64,000 bases of DNA from JAKJGV01 sp964617565. Its GTDB lineage: Bacteria; Verrucomicrobiota; Kiritimatiellia; CAIQIC01; JAGNIJ01. The notes under the pieces are model-generated. The model was given only the letters and a program-made list of their open reading frames with translations. It made no database searches and was not told the DNA's origin. Position numbers and translations under genes: made by a program. Below are positions 27,643-35,043 of the stretch, piece by piece. Location: contig CAZTYH010000002.1 in NCBI GenBank assembly GCA_964617565.1, forward strand, positions 20,343-84,342. Direction: 5' to 3'. Each line of letters opens with the position of its first letter. Positions within the stretch are counted from its first letter, which is position 1.

Positions 27643-28358
27643 TGGCCACCTCCGGCTTTACACTTCGCCAGCCACACACGCTCCACCTCGTCAAGAATCC
27701 GTGCGGCCGCTGCGTTTTTATCCAGCAACGGCAAGGGTTTCGGCGTGTTATCCCGCCGGTAAAGAGTGATTCGATTCGTTGCCGCCGCGAAGCCGCTCCC
27801 CTTCTGAAGCACGTTGTTGGCGCAGATGATGTCGCAGTTTTTTCGCCGCAGCTTGTCCATCGCGTTACGCGCGACGTTCTTTGTTTCAGCCGCGAAGCCG
27901 ACCAAAACCGGACGGGGCGTGCGCGAGCCGATCGCCGCCAGGATATCCGGTGTTCTCACCAGCTCCAGACGGAGAACGGTTCGATTCGTCTTCTTCAACT
28001 TGTGGCGGGCAGTCTTCAGTGGCGCATAATCCGCAACGGCCGCGCACAGGATCGCTACATCCGTTCCGGCAATTTTCCTCATCACGGCGCGGTGCATTTC
28101 GTGCGCGCTGCGCACGGCAATCGTCTCGATTCTCCTGCCGCCCGGCAAAGGAACCTGCAGGGGGCCATGAACGAGAATCACGCGCGCGCCACGTTTTGCG
28201 GCCTGTGCGGCCATTGCAACGCCCATGCGCCCGGAGGAACGATTGCTGATGAAACGAACGGGATCAATATCCTCAACGGTAGGGCCGGCGGTGATGAGAA
28301 GCACGAGGTTGTTGAGCGCGCTCAGTCTTTTTTTCCTGATGGGTCTCCCGCTCGCCAT
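27639..28358 (-). CDS. coaB: Phosphopantothenate-cysteine ligase domain protein (stand-alone CoaB)
   Basis: 239 residues with the CoaB hallmarks: ITAGPTVEDIDPVRFISNRSSGRMG (nucleotide-binding and dimer region), ILCAAVADYAP, the KLKK segment, and VGFAAET. It lacks the N-terminal flavin-dependent decarboxylase (CoaC) domain of bifunctional CoaBC (about 400 residues), so it is either a CoaB working with a separate CoaC or a paralog. Coenzyme A biosynthesis, cytoplasmic. Followed by a coupled small membrane gene. Confidence 0.85.
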   Translation of the reverse strand: MASGRPIRKKRLSALNNLVLLITAGPTVEDIDPVRFISNRSSGRMGVAMAAQAAKRGARVILVHGPLQVPLPGGRRIETIAVRSAHEMHRAVMRKIAGTDVAILCAAVADYAPLKTARHKLKKTNRTVLRLELVRTPDILAAIGSRTPRPVLVGFAAETKNVARNAMDKLRRKNCDIICANNVLQKGSGFAAATNRITLYRRDNTPKPLPLLDKNAAAARILDEVERVWLAKCKAGGGQ

Positions 28359-28372
28359 AACCCCTCAAGAGC

Positions 28373-29020
28373 TCAGGACGCGGACGGAACGCCCGCAATC
28401 ATTTCCCGGACCATCTCGCGGAGTGCGTCCACGTCAAAGGGTTTCTTCATAACTCGCACCGGGGGACTGTACGATCGGACCTCGGCGGGAATCTCGCCGT
28501 CAAACCCCGTCACGATCGCAACCTGCACGTCCGGACGAAACGTTCTGATTTCCTTCAACGTCTGCAAGCCGTGCTGACCGGGCATACGCAGATCGAGCAA
28601 GACCACCCGAATGTCGGCATGCAGCGTGAGAAGATGCAAAGCCTCGTAGCCGGTGGCCGCCTGATACACCGGACAGATATCCTTCAACGCCCGGGTGACA
28701 ATGCTTCGAATCGAGGCCTCGTCGTCCACGACCAGCGCTTTTAACGATTCGCCGGCTTCCTCCGTGAGCGCGAAACGCGCCTCCATCTTCACGTCGTTGT
28801 CCGCCATCGCGCCGAGATCGGGCGGCACATACATGCCGTTCTCCCGCATGAAACTGACCAGATCGGAGGGCCGGATCAAGTTGGTCCTGCCCGGCGTCTG
28901 ATAGGCCTTGAGACGCCCCTGGCGAACCCATTGAAACATCGTATTCCGGCTGACACCACAAATGAGCGCCGCGCGCGGAACCGTAATAAATGTCGGTTGT
29001 GAAAGGTCTTCTTTCTTCAA
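28373..29020 (-). CDS. Response regulator with N-terminal excisionase/MerR-like DNA-binding domain
   Basis: 215 residues. Residues about 10-62 form a winged-helix of the excisionase/helix-turn-helix-17 type: TVPRAALICGVSRNTMFQWVRQGRLKAY followed by RTNLIRPSDLVSFM. Residues about 94-208 are a receiver domain with D99-D100, phospho-acceptor Asp143 (LLDLRMPG) and KKPFD. Most response regulators have the opposite order. It may regulate its own promoter in the AT-rich region upstream. Confidence 0.85.
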   Translation of the reverse strand: MKKEDLSQPTFITVPRAALICGVSRNTMFQWVRQGRLKAYQTPGRTNLIRPSDLVSFMRENGMYVPPDLGAMADNDVKMEARFALTEEAGESLKALVVDDEASIRSIVTRALKDICPVYQAATGYEALHLLTLHADIRVVLLDLRMPGQHGLQTLKEIRTFRPDVQVAIVTGFDGEIPAEVRSYSPPVRVMKKPFDVDALREMVREMIAGVPSAS

Positions 29021-29235
29021 GAGGGCTGCGCTCCTTTGTGTGAGAAACCGTTTTAATTAAGCAAATAACCGCGCCACTTGTAAAGAAAAACCATCTGTAC
29101 ATTAATTACATACATTACATTTTATACTTGATTTTCACGGGCTTTATCAATAATATGCTTTTCAAGGATTGGTTGTCGGGGGTTGCTTGATTTTCCATTC
29201 GATTTGTAAATCCGTGTTGTATTGCGGGTGTTGTT
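29021..29235. promoter_or_regulatory. AT-rich divergent promoter region
   Basis: About 215 bases, markedly AT-rich against the GC-rich neighbourhood (for example 29052-29150), between the divergent REC-HTH gene and a secreted-protein gene. Promoters for both are expected. No perfect operator was identified. Confidence 0.4.
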
Positions 29236-30339
29236 GTGCCGGTTGTATCCACAATTAAGGGGAGTCGTTGCGAAGGCCTGCGCTTGCTTTTCGTATGGGC
29301 TGTCCTTTTTAGTCTTCTTTTCGCCACTTCAGCCCGTTCGTTGACCGTTGAATTTCCTTGCAACGCCGAATCCATCGAGAATTTCTCCGCTACTTTCATT
29401 GCGGAAGGTCGTATCGGCAACAACACCCCTGTCCCCGGTAACGCCTATGGCACATATGAGGTGGCCGTTTCGCAAACGACGCCCGGACCCTTCATTGAGG
29501 GTGAGACGGCACACTTCGTCTGGCAAACGGGAAAGAAGACGCCTTTTGTTCTTCGTTATGATGCCGACGATGGAATCGCTGTCTTCAGCGTGGACAACAC
29601 CAACGTCTGCCACATCCTTCCCGAACGCCTGCAGGATTCGACCGACATCCTCCTTCGCGTGCAATCCACCCGGAAAGAAAGCGGGATTCTTCTTCACGAG
29701 ATGGAGCTGGATGGCGAGGCGATCACGAATATGCTCGGCGCTTCGCAATCGCTCGGCGAAGTGAATGCCCTTCGCATTTCAAGCATATCGCCCACCAACA
29801 GTTTTGTTTTACGCGGTTATGTCACAATGACTTTTCCTTCCGGCGCACGGCGGCCGCAAAACAAACAGCTTGGCTTTAAAATACTTGTTGGCCGTATGCC
29901 CCCCGCCCCTGTTGCCGATACCGATGGCGACGGCATTCCGGACTACTGGGAAGAAGAACATTTCGGCGGCCCTGTCGGAGCCGTTGCTGATGAGGATGCC
30001 GACGGAGACGGCATGACAAACCTTGAAGAATTCATCGCCGGAACAAACCCGACAGATCCGCACTGCGCGTTCCGTGTGGTGATTGACAAGGTGCCTCCCC
30101 CGGCGCAAAACACAAGGGCCCCTGACGCTTCCGGGGACGGTTCGGTCGTTCAACTGGAATGGCCGACTGTTTCAAATCGAACCTACATCATATGGCGTGC
30201 CACCCGCCTGGAGCCCGGCATGCGTAATTTCGAGAAGATCGCGGAAATCACATCCGCCTCGCTTCCCTGGAACATGTTCCACGATACAACGGCGACCAAC
30301 AGCGCGCGCTACTTCTATCGCATTCAGATCAAACGCTGA
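29236..30339 (+). CDS. Secreted protein with thrombospondin-3-type Asp-rich repeats
   Basis: 367 residues from GTG 29236. A signal peptide (to about residue 35, SARSLTVE) is followed by a beta-rich domain of about 180 residues. Then comes a calcium-binding-like Asp-rich block, DTDGDGIPDYWEE and DADGDGMTNLEEFIAGTNPTD, and a C-terminal Fn3-like strand domain. The Asp-rich block with 'GTNPTDP' is typical of extracellular proteins of Planctomycetes and Verrucomicrobia. The exact GTG start is uncertain; no clear ribosome site. Confidence 0.7.
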   Translation: MPVVSTIKGSRCEGLRLLFVWAVLFSLLFATSARSLTVEFPCNAESIENFSATFIAEGRIGNNTPVPGNAYGTYEVAVSQTTPGPFIEGETAHFVWQTGKKTPFVLRYDADDGIAVFSVDNTNVCHILPERLQDSTDILLRVQSTRKESGILLHEMELDGEAITNMLGASQSLGEVNALRISSISPTNSFVLRGYVTMTFPSGARRPQNKQLGFKILVGRMPPAPVADTDGDGIPDYWEEEHFGGPVGAVADEDADGDGMTNLEEFIAGTNPTDPHCAFRVVIDKVPPPAQNTRAPDASGDGSVVQLEWPTVSNRTYIIWRATRLEPGMRNFEKIAEITSASLPWNMFHDTTATNSARYFYRIQIKR

Positions 30340-30455
30340 TCTTCAAGACCAGCCGTTGTGTTCCGGGCACTTGTCTGCCGTTGGCAACCCGGAAAATCCT
30401 GGCGGGCTTTACCATTGACCGATTCGCCATCCTCCGTTTGAATGGCCTGACAGCA

Positions 30456-31259
30456 ATGAAAATTTTCCGCCATACAAATTCAACAAAACGTCATGCTATA
30501 GCATGGTGTTTTGTTGAATTTGTATTGATCGTGCTGCTGACGGGATGCGGTGGCCGCGGCGGGCCCGACGGGCTTCTGAAGGAGCTCGAATCGGCAAAAA
30601 CGCCGGGCTACGTTTTCGATTTTGCCCGGGTAGTAAATTCTCCCGACCGCACCGCGATCGAGCAAACGCTGCGTAAAGTCGAGTTCTCCACCGGCGCGGA
30701 AGTAAAGGTGGTTACGCTTCCCTCTTTGCGTGGCGGAGATGTCGAAGACTTCGCAAATCGTCTTTTCGAGCGATGGGGCATTGGCAAAAAAGACGAGGAT
30801 AACGGCGTGTTGATCCTCGCCGCCATCGAAGATCGCACCATGCGCATCGAAGTCGGATATGGCCTCGAACCTGTCATTACCGATGCGGCCGCCGGACGGA
30901 TTCGCGATCAGTTCATGCTGCCCGCTTTTCGCCAGGGCAATTACTCGGCCGGCCTGCGCGCCGGTGCCGAAGCCGTTGCCGCCGCGATCGGCGGCAAGAC
31001 CATGACCACGACGCCACCTTCCCGGGAGGAACCGGACGAAGGACCGCTCGATATGGTCATCCGGTTATTCATCATGATCGTTATCGTGATCTTCGTGATA
31101 CGACATCCGTTTCTCGCCCTGCTCCTTTTGGGGGGTGGCCGGGGCGGACGTTCATACGGAGGAGGCTTTGGCGGCGGGGGTTTCGGCGGTGGCGGATTTG
31201 GAGGAGGCGGATTCGGAGGAGGCATGTCCGGAGGAGGCGGCGCGAGCGGCCGATGGTAG
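30456..31259 (+). CDS. TPM-domain lipoprotein (YgcG type)
   Basis: 267 residues. N-terminal signal with lipobox (LLTGCGG), TPM domain (about residues 45-175: YVFDFARVVNS, TGAEVKVVTLPSL, NGVLILAAIEDRTMRIEVGYGLE), one membrane helix and a Gly-rich tail of GGGFGG units, which is the standard YgcG layout. TPM proteins are thought to assist photosystem or membrane-protein homeostasis in other taxa; the function here is unknown. ATG 30456 is chosen. A 54-base palindrome lies inside the signal-peptide coding region. Confidence 0.82.
   Translation: MKIFRHTNSTKRHAIAWCFVEFVLIVLLTGCGGRGGPDGLLKELESAKTPGYVFDFARVVNSPDRTAIEQTLRKVEFSTGAEVKVVTLPSLRGGDVEDFANRLFERWGIGKKDEDNGVLILAAIEDRTMRIEVGYGLEPVITDAAAGRIRDQFMLPAFRQGNYSAGLRAGAEAVAAAIGGKTMTTTPPSREEPDEGPLDMVIRLFIMIVIVIFVIRHPFLALLLLGGGRGGRSYGGGFGGGGFGGGGFGGGGFGGGMSGGGGASGRW
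30472..30525. repeat. 54-base near-perfect palindrome inside TPM gene
   Basis: Outer arms ATACAAATTCAACAAAAC (30472-30489) and its exact reverse complement (30508-30525), enclosing the perfect 14-base palindrome CATGCTATAGCATG (30492-30505). Only the two G/T positions on each side fail to pair, and they would be G-U wobbles in RNA. It is AT-rich inside GC-rich coding sequence and spans codons of the signal peptide. Confidence 0.95.
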
Positions 31260-31278
31260 AAACCGGACGCAAGGAGAT

Positions 31279-31378
31279 NNNNNNNNNNNNNNNNNNNNNN
31301 NNNNNNNNNNNNNNNNNNNNNNNNNNNNNNNNNNNNNNNNNNNNNNNNNNNNNNNNNNNNNNNNNNNNNNNNNNNNNN
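31279..31378. other. Assembly gap (100 N), real gap of unknown size
   Basis: Exactly 100 N. The flanks do not share a 55-base copy. It removes the start of the next gene and perhaps other sequence. Confidence 0.95.
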
Positions 31379-31824
31379 TGCTCGACATGAAAGAGTGCCA
31401 CCGGATCCTTGCCGGCGAGGATGTGTTAAGCGGCATCGCGGTGGACCGTGAAAACCTGCGACTTCAAATCGAGCACGAGCTGAAAGGAAAACTGATCCAG
31501 CTTCGCGAACAATACATGCTGGCCGGCGGCCGTTCGCGCGCCATCAAAGAACTGATGCTGCGCTCCCTGTCGCCATTTCTTGTGCTGTTCCGGGCCGCGC
31601 TCCGGCTGTTCCAGGAAACGGTTCCCGCGCGCAAAATGGATGCGCTTGATGCACTTGCCAGACATATTGGCTACAAGCCGGATGTATTCGTCGAGTTGCG
31701 GCGGGCGAAAGAAGGAGCGGCCCCTTTAAGCGCGGCGGATCTTCACGGCCTTTTTGCACGCTACCTTGCCGCAGTTGAAAAGGTCACGGCCGCGGTGGAC
31801 GAACACCTGCAGAAGAGTGATTGA
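31379..31824 (+). CDS. C-terminal part of unrecognised helical protein, 5' end in gap
   Basis: About 147 residues are visible, all alpha-helical: IEHELKGKLIQLREQYMLAG, ELMLRSLSPFLVLFRAALRL and FARYLAAVEKVTAAVDEHL. The region resembles the helical C-terminal region of nucleotidyltransferase-type proteins, but the catalytic part, if any, is in the gap, so I assign no function. Same strand as the TPM gene and possibly co-transcribed. Confidence 0.6.
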
Positions 31825-31963
31825 ATGTGTTTGTTGCCGCATTGTGAATACCGCTCCCCGCTTCGTTGCTGCGGCTTTCAAGAATAAAGGGGATCGAGGC
31901 CAACGCAAGCAGCGCAATCCCTACACTTAATAACGCACAAACCCGGCTCACTTTCTTTCGCAT
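31784..31963 (-). CDS. Possible small membrane peptide
   Basis: 59 residues from ATG 31963 with a positively charged start (MRKKVSRV) and one hydrophobic helix (CALLSVGIALLALASIPFIL). It overlaps the convergent gene's 3' end by about 40 bases and no strong ribosome site is seen, so it may be spurious. Confidence 0.3.
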   Translation of the reverse strand: MRKKVSRVCALLSVGIALLALASIPFILESRSNEAGSGIHNAATNTFNHSSAGVRPPRP

Positions 31964-32083
31964 TTCTAAAACCCCCTGCCAAGCGCTGGAGGTTCTTCTA
32001 ACGCATGCAAAAAGAAACCACAATCCGGGGAACTGGAACTTCAGATAATCCTACAAGTTCGCGCTTTTGGAGTTGCGGGCGGC

Positions 32084-32887
32084 TCATTTGACCGCTTCGC
32101 CCTTGAACCACGTATAGAAAAAGGTTCCCAACGGCGGATAGCCGGCTTGATCGAGATCGGCAACGCCCTTCCGCCACGTGGCCTCATCCACCCCGCCCGA
32201 ATCAAGCGCGCGCTGCCGCGCCGTCTCCACCATTGGAACGATGATTTTATGCACCACTCCGTCCAGTAGCGCCGGGTTGCCGGCATCCGCATAAACCCAT
32301 CGCGGCTCAACGCGCCGGACATGAAAGCCCGCCTTTCGAAGCAGGGGAAAAACAGATCGGCCGATCAAGGGCTCGTGCCCCAGTCGCTGTTGCTCGTGAA
32401 TCAGCGCTTTCCAGACGATCAGCGATTCCGCCGTTTGCGGATGCCAGAAGCACGATCCATGGTCGCCTTCGATCACCGTGATCATTCCGCCGGGCTTCAA
32501 CACCCGCCGCAATTCCTGAAGGGTCTGCACCGGATCCGGCAGATGCTCGAGCACAAAGCAAACGAAGATGTGATCGAACCGGTCGTCGGTGAACGATAAA
32601 TTGCTGATGTTTGCCTGGTGAAAGCGAACGCTCGCAACGCCCAACTCCTCCATCCTCCGCTTCGCCTGCTCCAGGGATTCGCGACTCAAATCCACGCAGG
32701 TAATTTGCGCGCCCGGATTGCGGCGGGCGAGGATTTCGGTCTGGGCGCCGACCCCGCATCCCGCCTCCAGCACTTTGCTGCCCGCCGGGAACGACGTGCC
32801 TTCATGCAGGAGCTTTTCCAGGATCTGCGACTGTTCCTGCAATCGCTGTGCCTCGCGCGGCGAGTAACCATGCACATATTCCGTCAT
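32084..32887 (-). CDS. Class I SAM-dependent methyltransferase
   Basis: 267 residues. Motif I is VLEAGCGVGAQTEIL, followed by acidic ITCVDLS, then DHIFVCFVLEHL and LKPGGMITVIEGDH, the canonical Methyltransf_11/25 order. The C-terminal 90 residues form a helical substrate-recognition extension. The start ATG 32887 gives MTEYVHGYSPREAQRL, a beginning seen in related enzymes; the extension to 33022 would overlap the divergent promoter. Substrate unknown. Confidence 0.85.
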   Translation of the reverse strand: MTEYVHGYSPREAQRLQEQSQILEKLLHEGTSFPAGSKVLEAGCGVGAQTEILARRNPGAQITCVDLSRESLEQAKRRMEELGVASVRFHQANISNLSFTDDRFDHIFVCFVLEHLPDPVQTLQELRRVLKPGGMITVIEGDHGSCFWHPQTAESLIVWKALIHEQQRLGHEPLIGRSVFPLLRKAGFHVRRVEPRWVYADAGNPALLDGVVHKIIVPMVETARQRALDSGGVDEATWRKGVADLDQAGYPPLGTFFYTWFKGEAVK

Positions 32888-32949
32888 AACGTGCGCGATG
32901 ATGCCCGCAAGGAGTGTCGCGGTAAAGCGGAAAGCCGTTCCGGCCCTAT

Positions 32950-32977
32950 TTGAATTTTTTGTTGTTCCGGGTATACT
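32950..32977 (+). promoter_or_regulatory. Sigma-70-like promoter of the LacI-sensor gene
   Basis: TTGAAT (32950-32955), 16-base spacer, TATACT (32972-32977). The ATG at 32985 is 7 bases after the -10 box, so transcription would start at or within a base of the start codon, giving a leaderless mRNA. Confidence 0.5.
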
Positions 32978-32984
32978 GTGGTCC

Positions 32985-33836
32985 ATGCCTGTTGGAAAAG
33001 CGAAGAAGAGCAGTCCGGTCACTATCGGGGTCGTCTTTCATGAATTGACCTCCGGCTTTTACTCTTTGATCATGACGGGCATTGACCTGGAGGCCTTCAA
33101 GCTGGGCTACCAACTCCTCATCACGGTCTCAAAACCTGAAGTGCCCGGACAGTGCTCCGCGTACGACATTCTCGAAAAGGCACAAGTGGACGGGTTGATT
33201 GTGCTCGACTCCACGATGACGCCGGAAACACTGGGTCGCCTCAAAGCGTCGGGCAAACCCATGGCGATCATTCAAAATACGTTTTCCGACGACGAGCTTT
33301 CGGCGGTAGTCGCGGACAACATCGGCGGCGCCTACAAGGCCATGAAGCACCTGCTGGACCAGGGATACCGGAAGCTGTTGATTGTGACCGGTGCGCCCAC
33401 CGTCGAGGATTCCGATCTTCGCATGCGTGGTTGCGAAAAGGCGCTTGCCGAATACGGCATGACGATCAACGACGTGGGCGTGATCGTAGGCGACTACAAG
33501 GCCTCGGAGGCCTTGCACGCTTTACGCAACTTCCGCGAACGGCACGGCCTGCCACGGGCCATCTTCGCGTTCAACGACGACATGGCTCTCGCCATCATGA
33601 AGGAGTTCCGGCAGCGCGGAATTGAAGTGCCCGAAGAAGTTGCCATCGTCGGCTTCGACGGCATTGACGCAGCCGATCTTATGGGTCTGACCACGGTGAA
33701 AGTTCCCATGGTAGAAGTCGGCAAGGAAGCGGTTCGGCTTGTGGCCGAGCGCATTCAGAATTCCGACGCCCCGTCCCGTCACGTAGTCAAGGAAACCGCG
33801 CTCATCATCCGCGAATCCTGCGGTGCGCGGGCGTAA
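32985..33836 (+). CDS. LacI-type sensor-domain protein lacking a DNA-binding domain
   Basis: 283 residues, a Peripla_BP_3-like fold throughout: VTIGVVFHELTSGFYSLIMTGIDLEA, VDGLIVLDS, ADNIGGAYKAMKHLLDQGYRKLLIVTG, IFAFNDDMALAIMKEF and VAIVGFDG. A full LacI regulator carries an extra 55-60-residue helix-turn-helix; here the fold begins 14 residues from the start and the upstream frame shows none. It has no signal peptide either, so it is not a transporter binding protein. Possibly a co-regulator or a gene degraded at its 5' end. Its stop abuts the convergent hydrolase gene. Confidence 0.8.
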   Translation: MPVGKAKKSSPVTIGVVFHELTSGFYSLIMTGIDLEAFKLGYQLLITVSKPEVPGQCSAYDILEKAQVDGLIVLDSTMTPETLGRLKASGKPMAIIQNTFSDDELSAVVADNIGGAYKAMKHLLDQGYRKLLIVTGAPTVEDSDLRMRGCEKALAEYGMTINDVGVIVGDYKASEALHALRNFRERHGLPRAIFAFNDDMALAIMKEFRQRGIEVPEEVAIVGFDGIDAADLMGLTTVKVPMVEVGKEAVRLVAERIQNSDAPSRHVVKETALIIRESCGARA

Positions 33837-35024
33837 TCACCCAAACGCCGCCACCAATCCTGCATAAAACGCTGCCGCGCGAACCAGGTGATCCACCTCG
33901 ATCTGCTCGTCGGGAAAGTGCGCAAACTTTTCGTGGCCCGGGCCGAATCCCAGCGAAGGAATGCCGAACATGCCGGCCGTCGCGATACCGTTTGTGCTGA
34001 ACGTCCAGTGGCCGACCTCGGGATCCTTCCCGAACGTGGCCTTGTATCCGGCGATCGCTTTTTGCACATGTGGCGAAGACTCCGGAAATTCCCATGTCGG
34101 ATAGTATTTTTTTGTTGGATATGTCAGGCCTTTCCAGCTCGGAACGGCATAGTCCAGCACCGTTACCCTGGCGCCTGCCGCCTTGACCGATGGCAGGTCG
34201 TACAGCTCCTTCACGGACGTTTCTTCCGTCTCGCCGATCGTCAATCGCCGGTCGAGGTGGATCGTGCATCCGTCCGCGACCGCGCAAAGGCTCGGAGAGG
34301 TGGAACGAATGTGGCTGATCGTGACCGTGCCTTTCCCAAGCGGTTCGCGCGGCGGCAAACGTTCATTCAGCTTCTCGATGTCCTGGATGATCGGGGCCAT
34401 TTTATAGACCGCATTGACTCCGCGCTCCGGCGCGGAACCGTGACAGGACACGCCTTCCGTGGAGACTTCGATCTCCATGCGCCCGCGATGCCCGCGGTAA
34501 ATGCGCAGGCTGGTGGGCTCCGTCAGGCACACCACGTCGGGCTTCAGCTTGTGCTCCTTGACGATGTATTGCCAGCAGAGTCCGTCGCAATCCTCTTCCT
34601 GAACCGACGCGACGACATACACCGAAACGTTCTTCGGCAAGCCCGCTTCCTTCAGCAGCGGCGCGCAGTAAATCGAGGAGGCCACGCCGCCTTTCTGATC
34701 GCTCGCACCGCGTCCGTAGATGACGCCGTTTTCCAGCGAGGCGGGATAGGGTTTCTTTTTCCAGAGCGATGCGTTGCCGACATCCACCGTGTCGCAATGT
34801 CCGTCGAACGCGATCTTGACCGGTCCATTCCCGATGCGCCCGATCAGGTTGCCCATGCCGTCCACCGTAACCTCATCGTAGCCGAGCTTCTTCATCTCGT
34901 CGGCCATGCGCGCCACGACAGCGCCTTCCTGGCTGCTGAGCGATGGGATGGACACGATATCCAGCATGAACTGCGTCAGCGCTTTTTCGTTTTTCTTCGC
35001 AAGCTCGTAGAATTTATTATTCAC
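33837..35024 (-). CDS. M20-family metallohydrolase, YgeY type
   Basis: 395 residues. Metal and catalytic motifs of M20/M25 enzymes in order: FDGHCDTVDVGN, GRGASDQKGG, QEEDCDG, LTEPT and the C-terminal GPGHEKFAHFPDE. The overall pattern matches YgeY, a hydrolase linked in E. coli to the ygeW-ygeX-ygeY purine/aminopropionate region and annotated as selenium-metabolism associated. It may act on N-acyl or carbamoyl amino acids. It follows the PLP enzyme on the minus strand with a 19-base gap, mirroring the ygeX-ygeY pairing, so both are likely one operon. Confidence 0.85.
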   Translation of the reverse strand: MNNKFYELAKKNEKALTQFMLDIVSIPSLSSQEGAVVARMADEMKKLGYDEVTVDGMGNLIGRIGNGPVKIAFDGHCDTVDVGNASLWKKKPYPASLENGVIYGRGASDQKGGVASSIYCAPLLKEAGLPKNVSVYVVASVQEEDCDGLCWQYIVKEHKLKPDVVCLTEPTSLRIYRGHRGRMEIEVSTEGVSCHGSAPERGVNAVYKMAPIIQDIEKLNERLPPREPLGKGTVTISHIRSTSPSLCAVADGCTIHLDRRLTIGETEETSVKELYDLPSVKAAGARVTVLDYAVPSWKGLTYPTKKYYPTWEFPESSPHVQKAIAGYKATFGKDPEVGHWTFSTNGIATAGMFGIPSLGFGPGHEKFAHFPDEQIEVDHLVRAAAFYAGLVAAFG

Positions 35025-35043
35025 GTTGCCTCCATCTTTCGAT

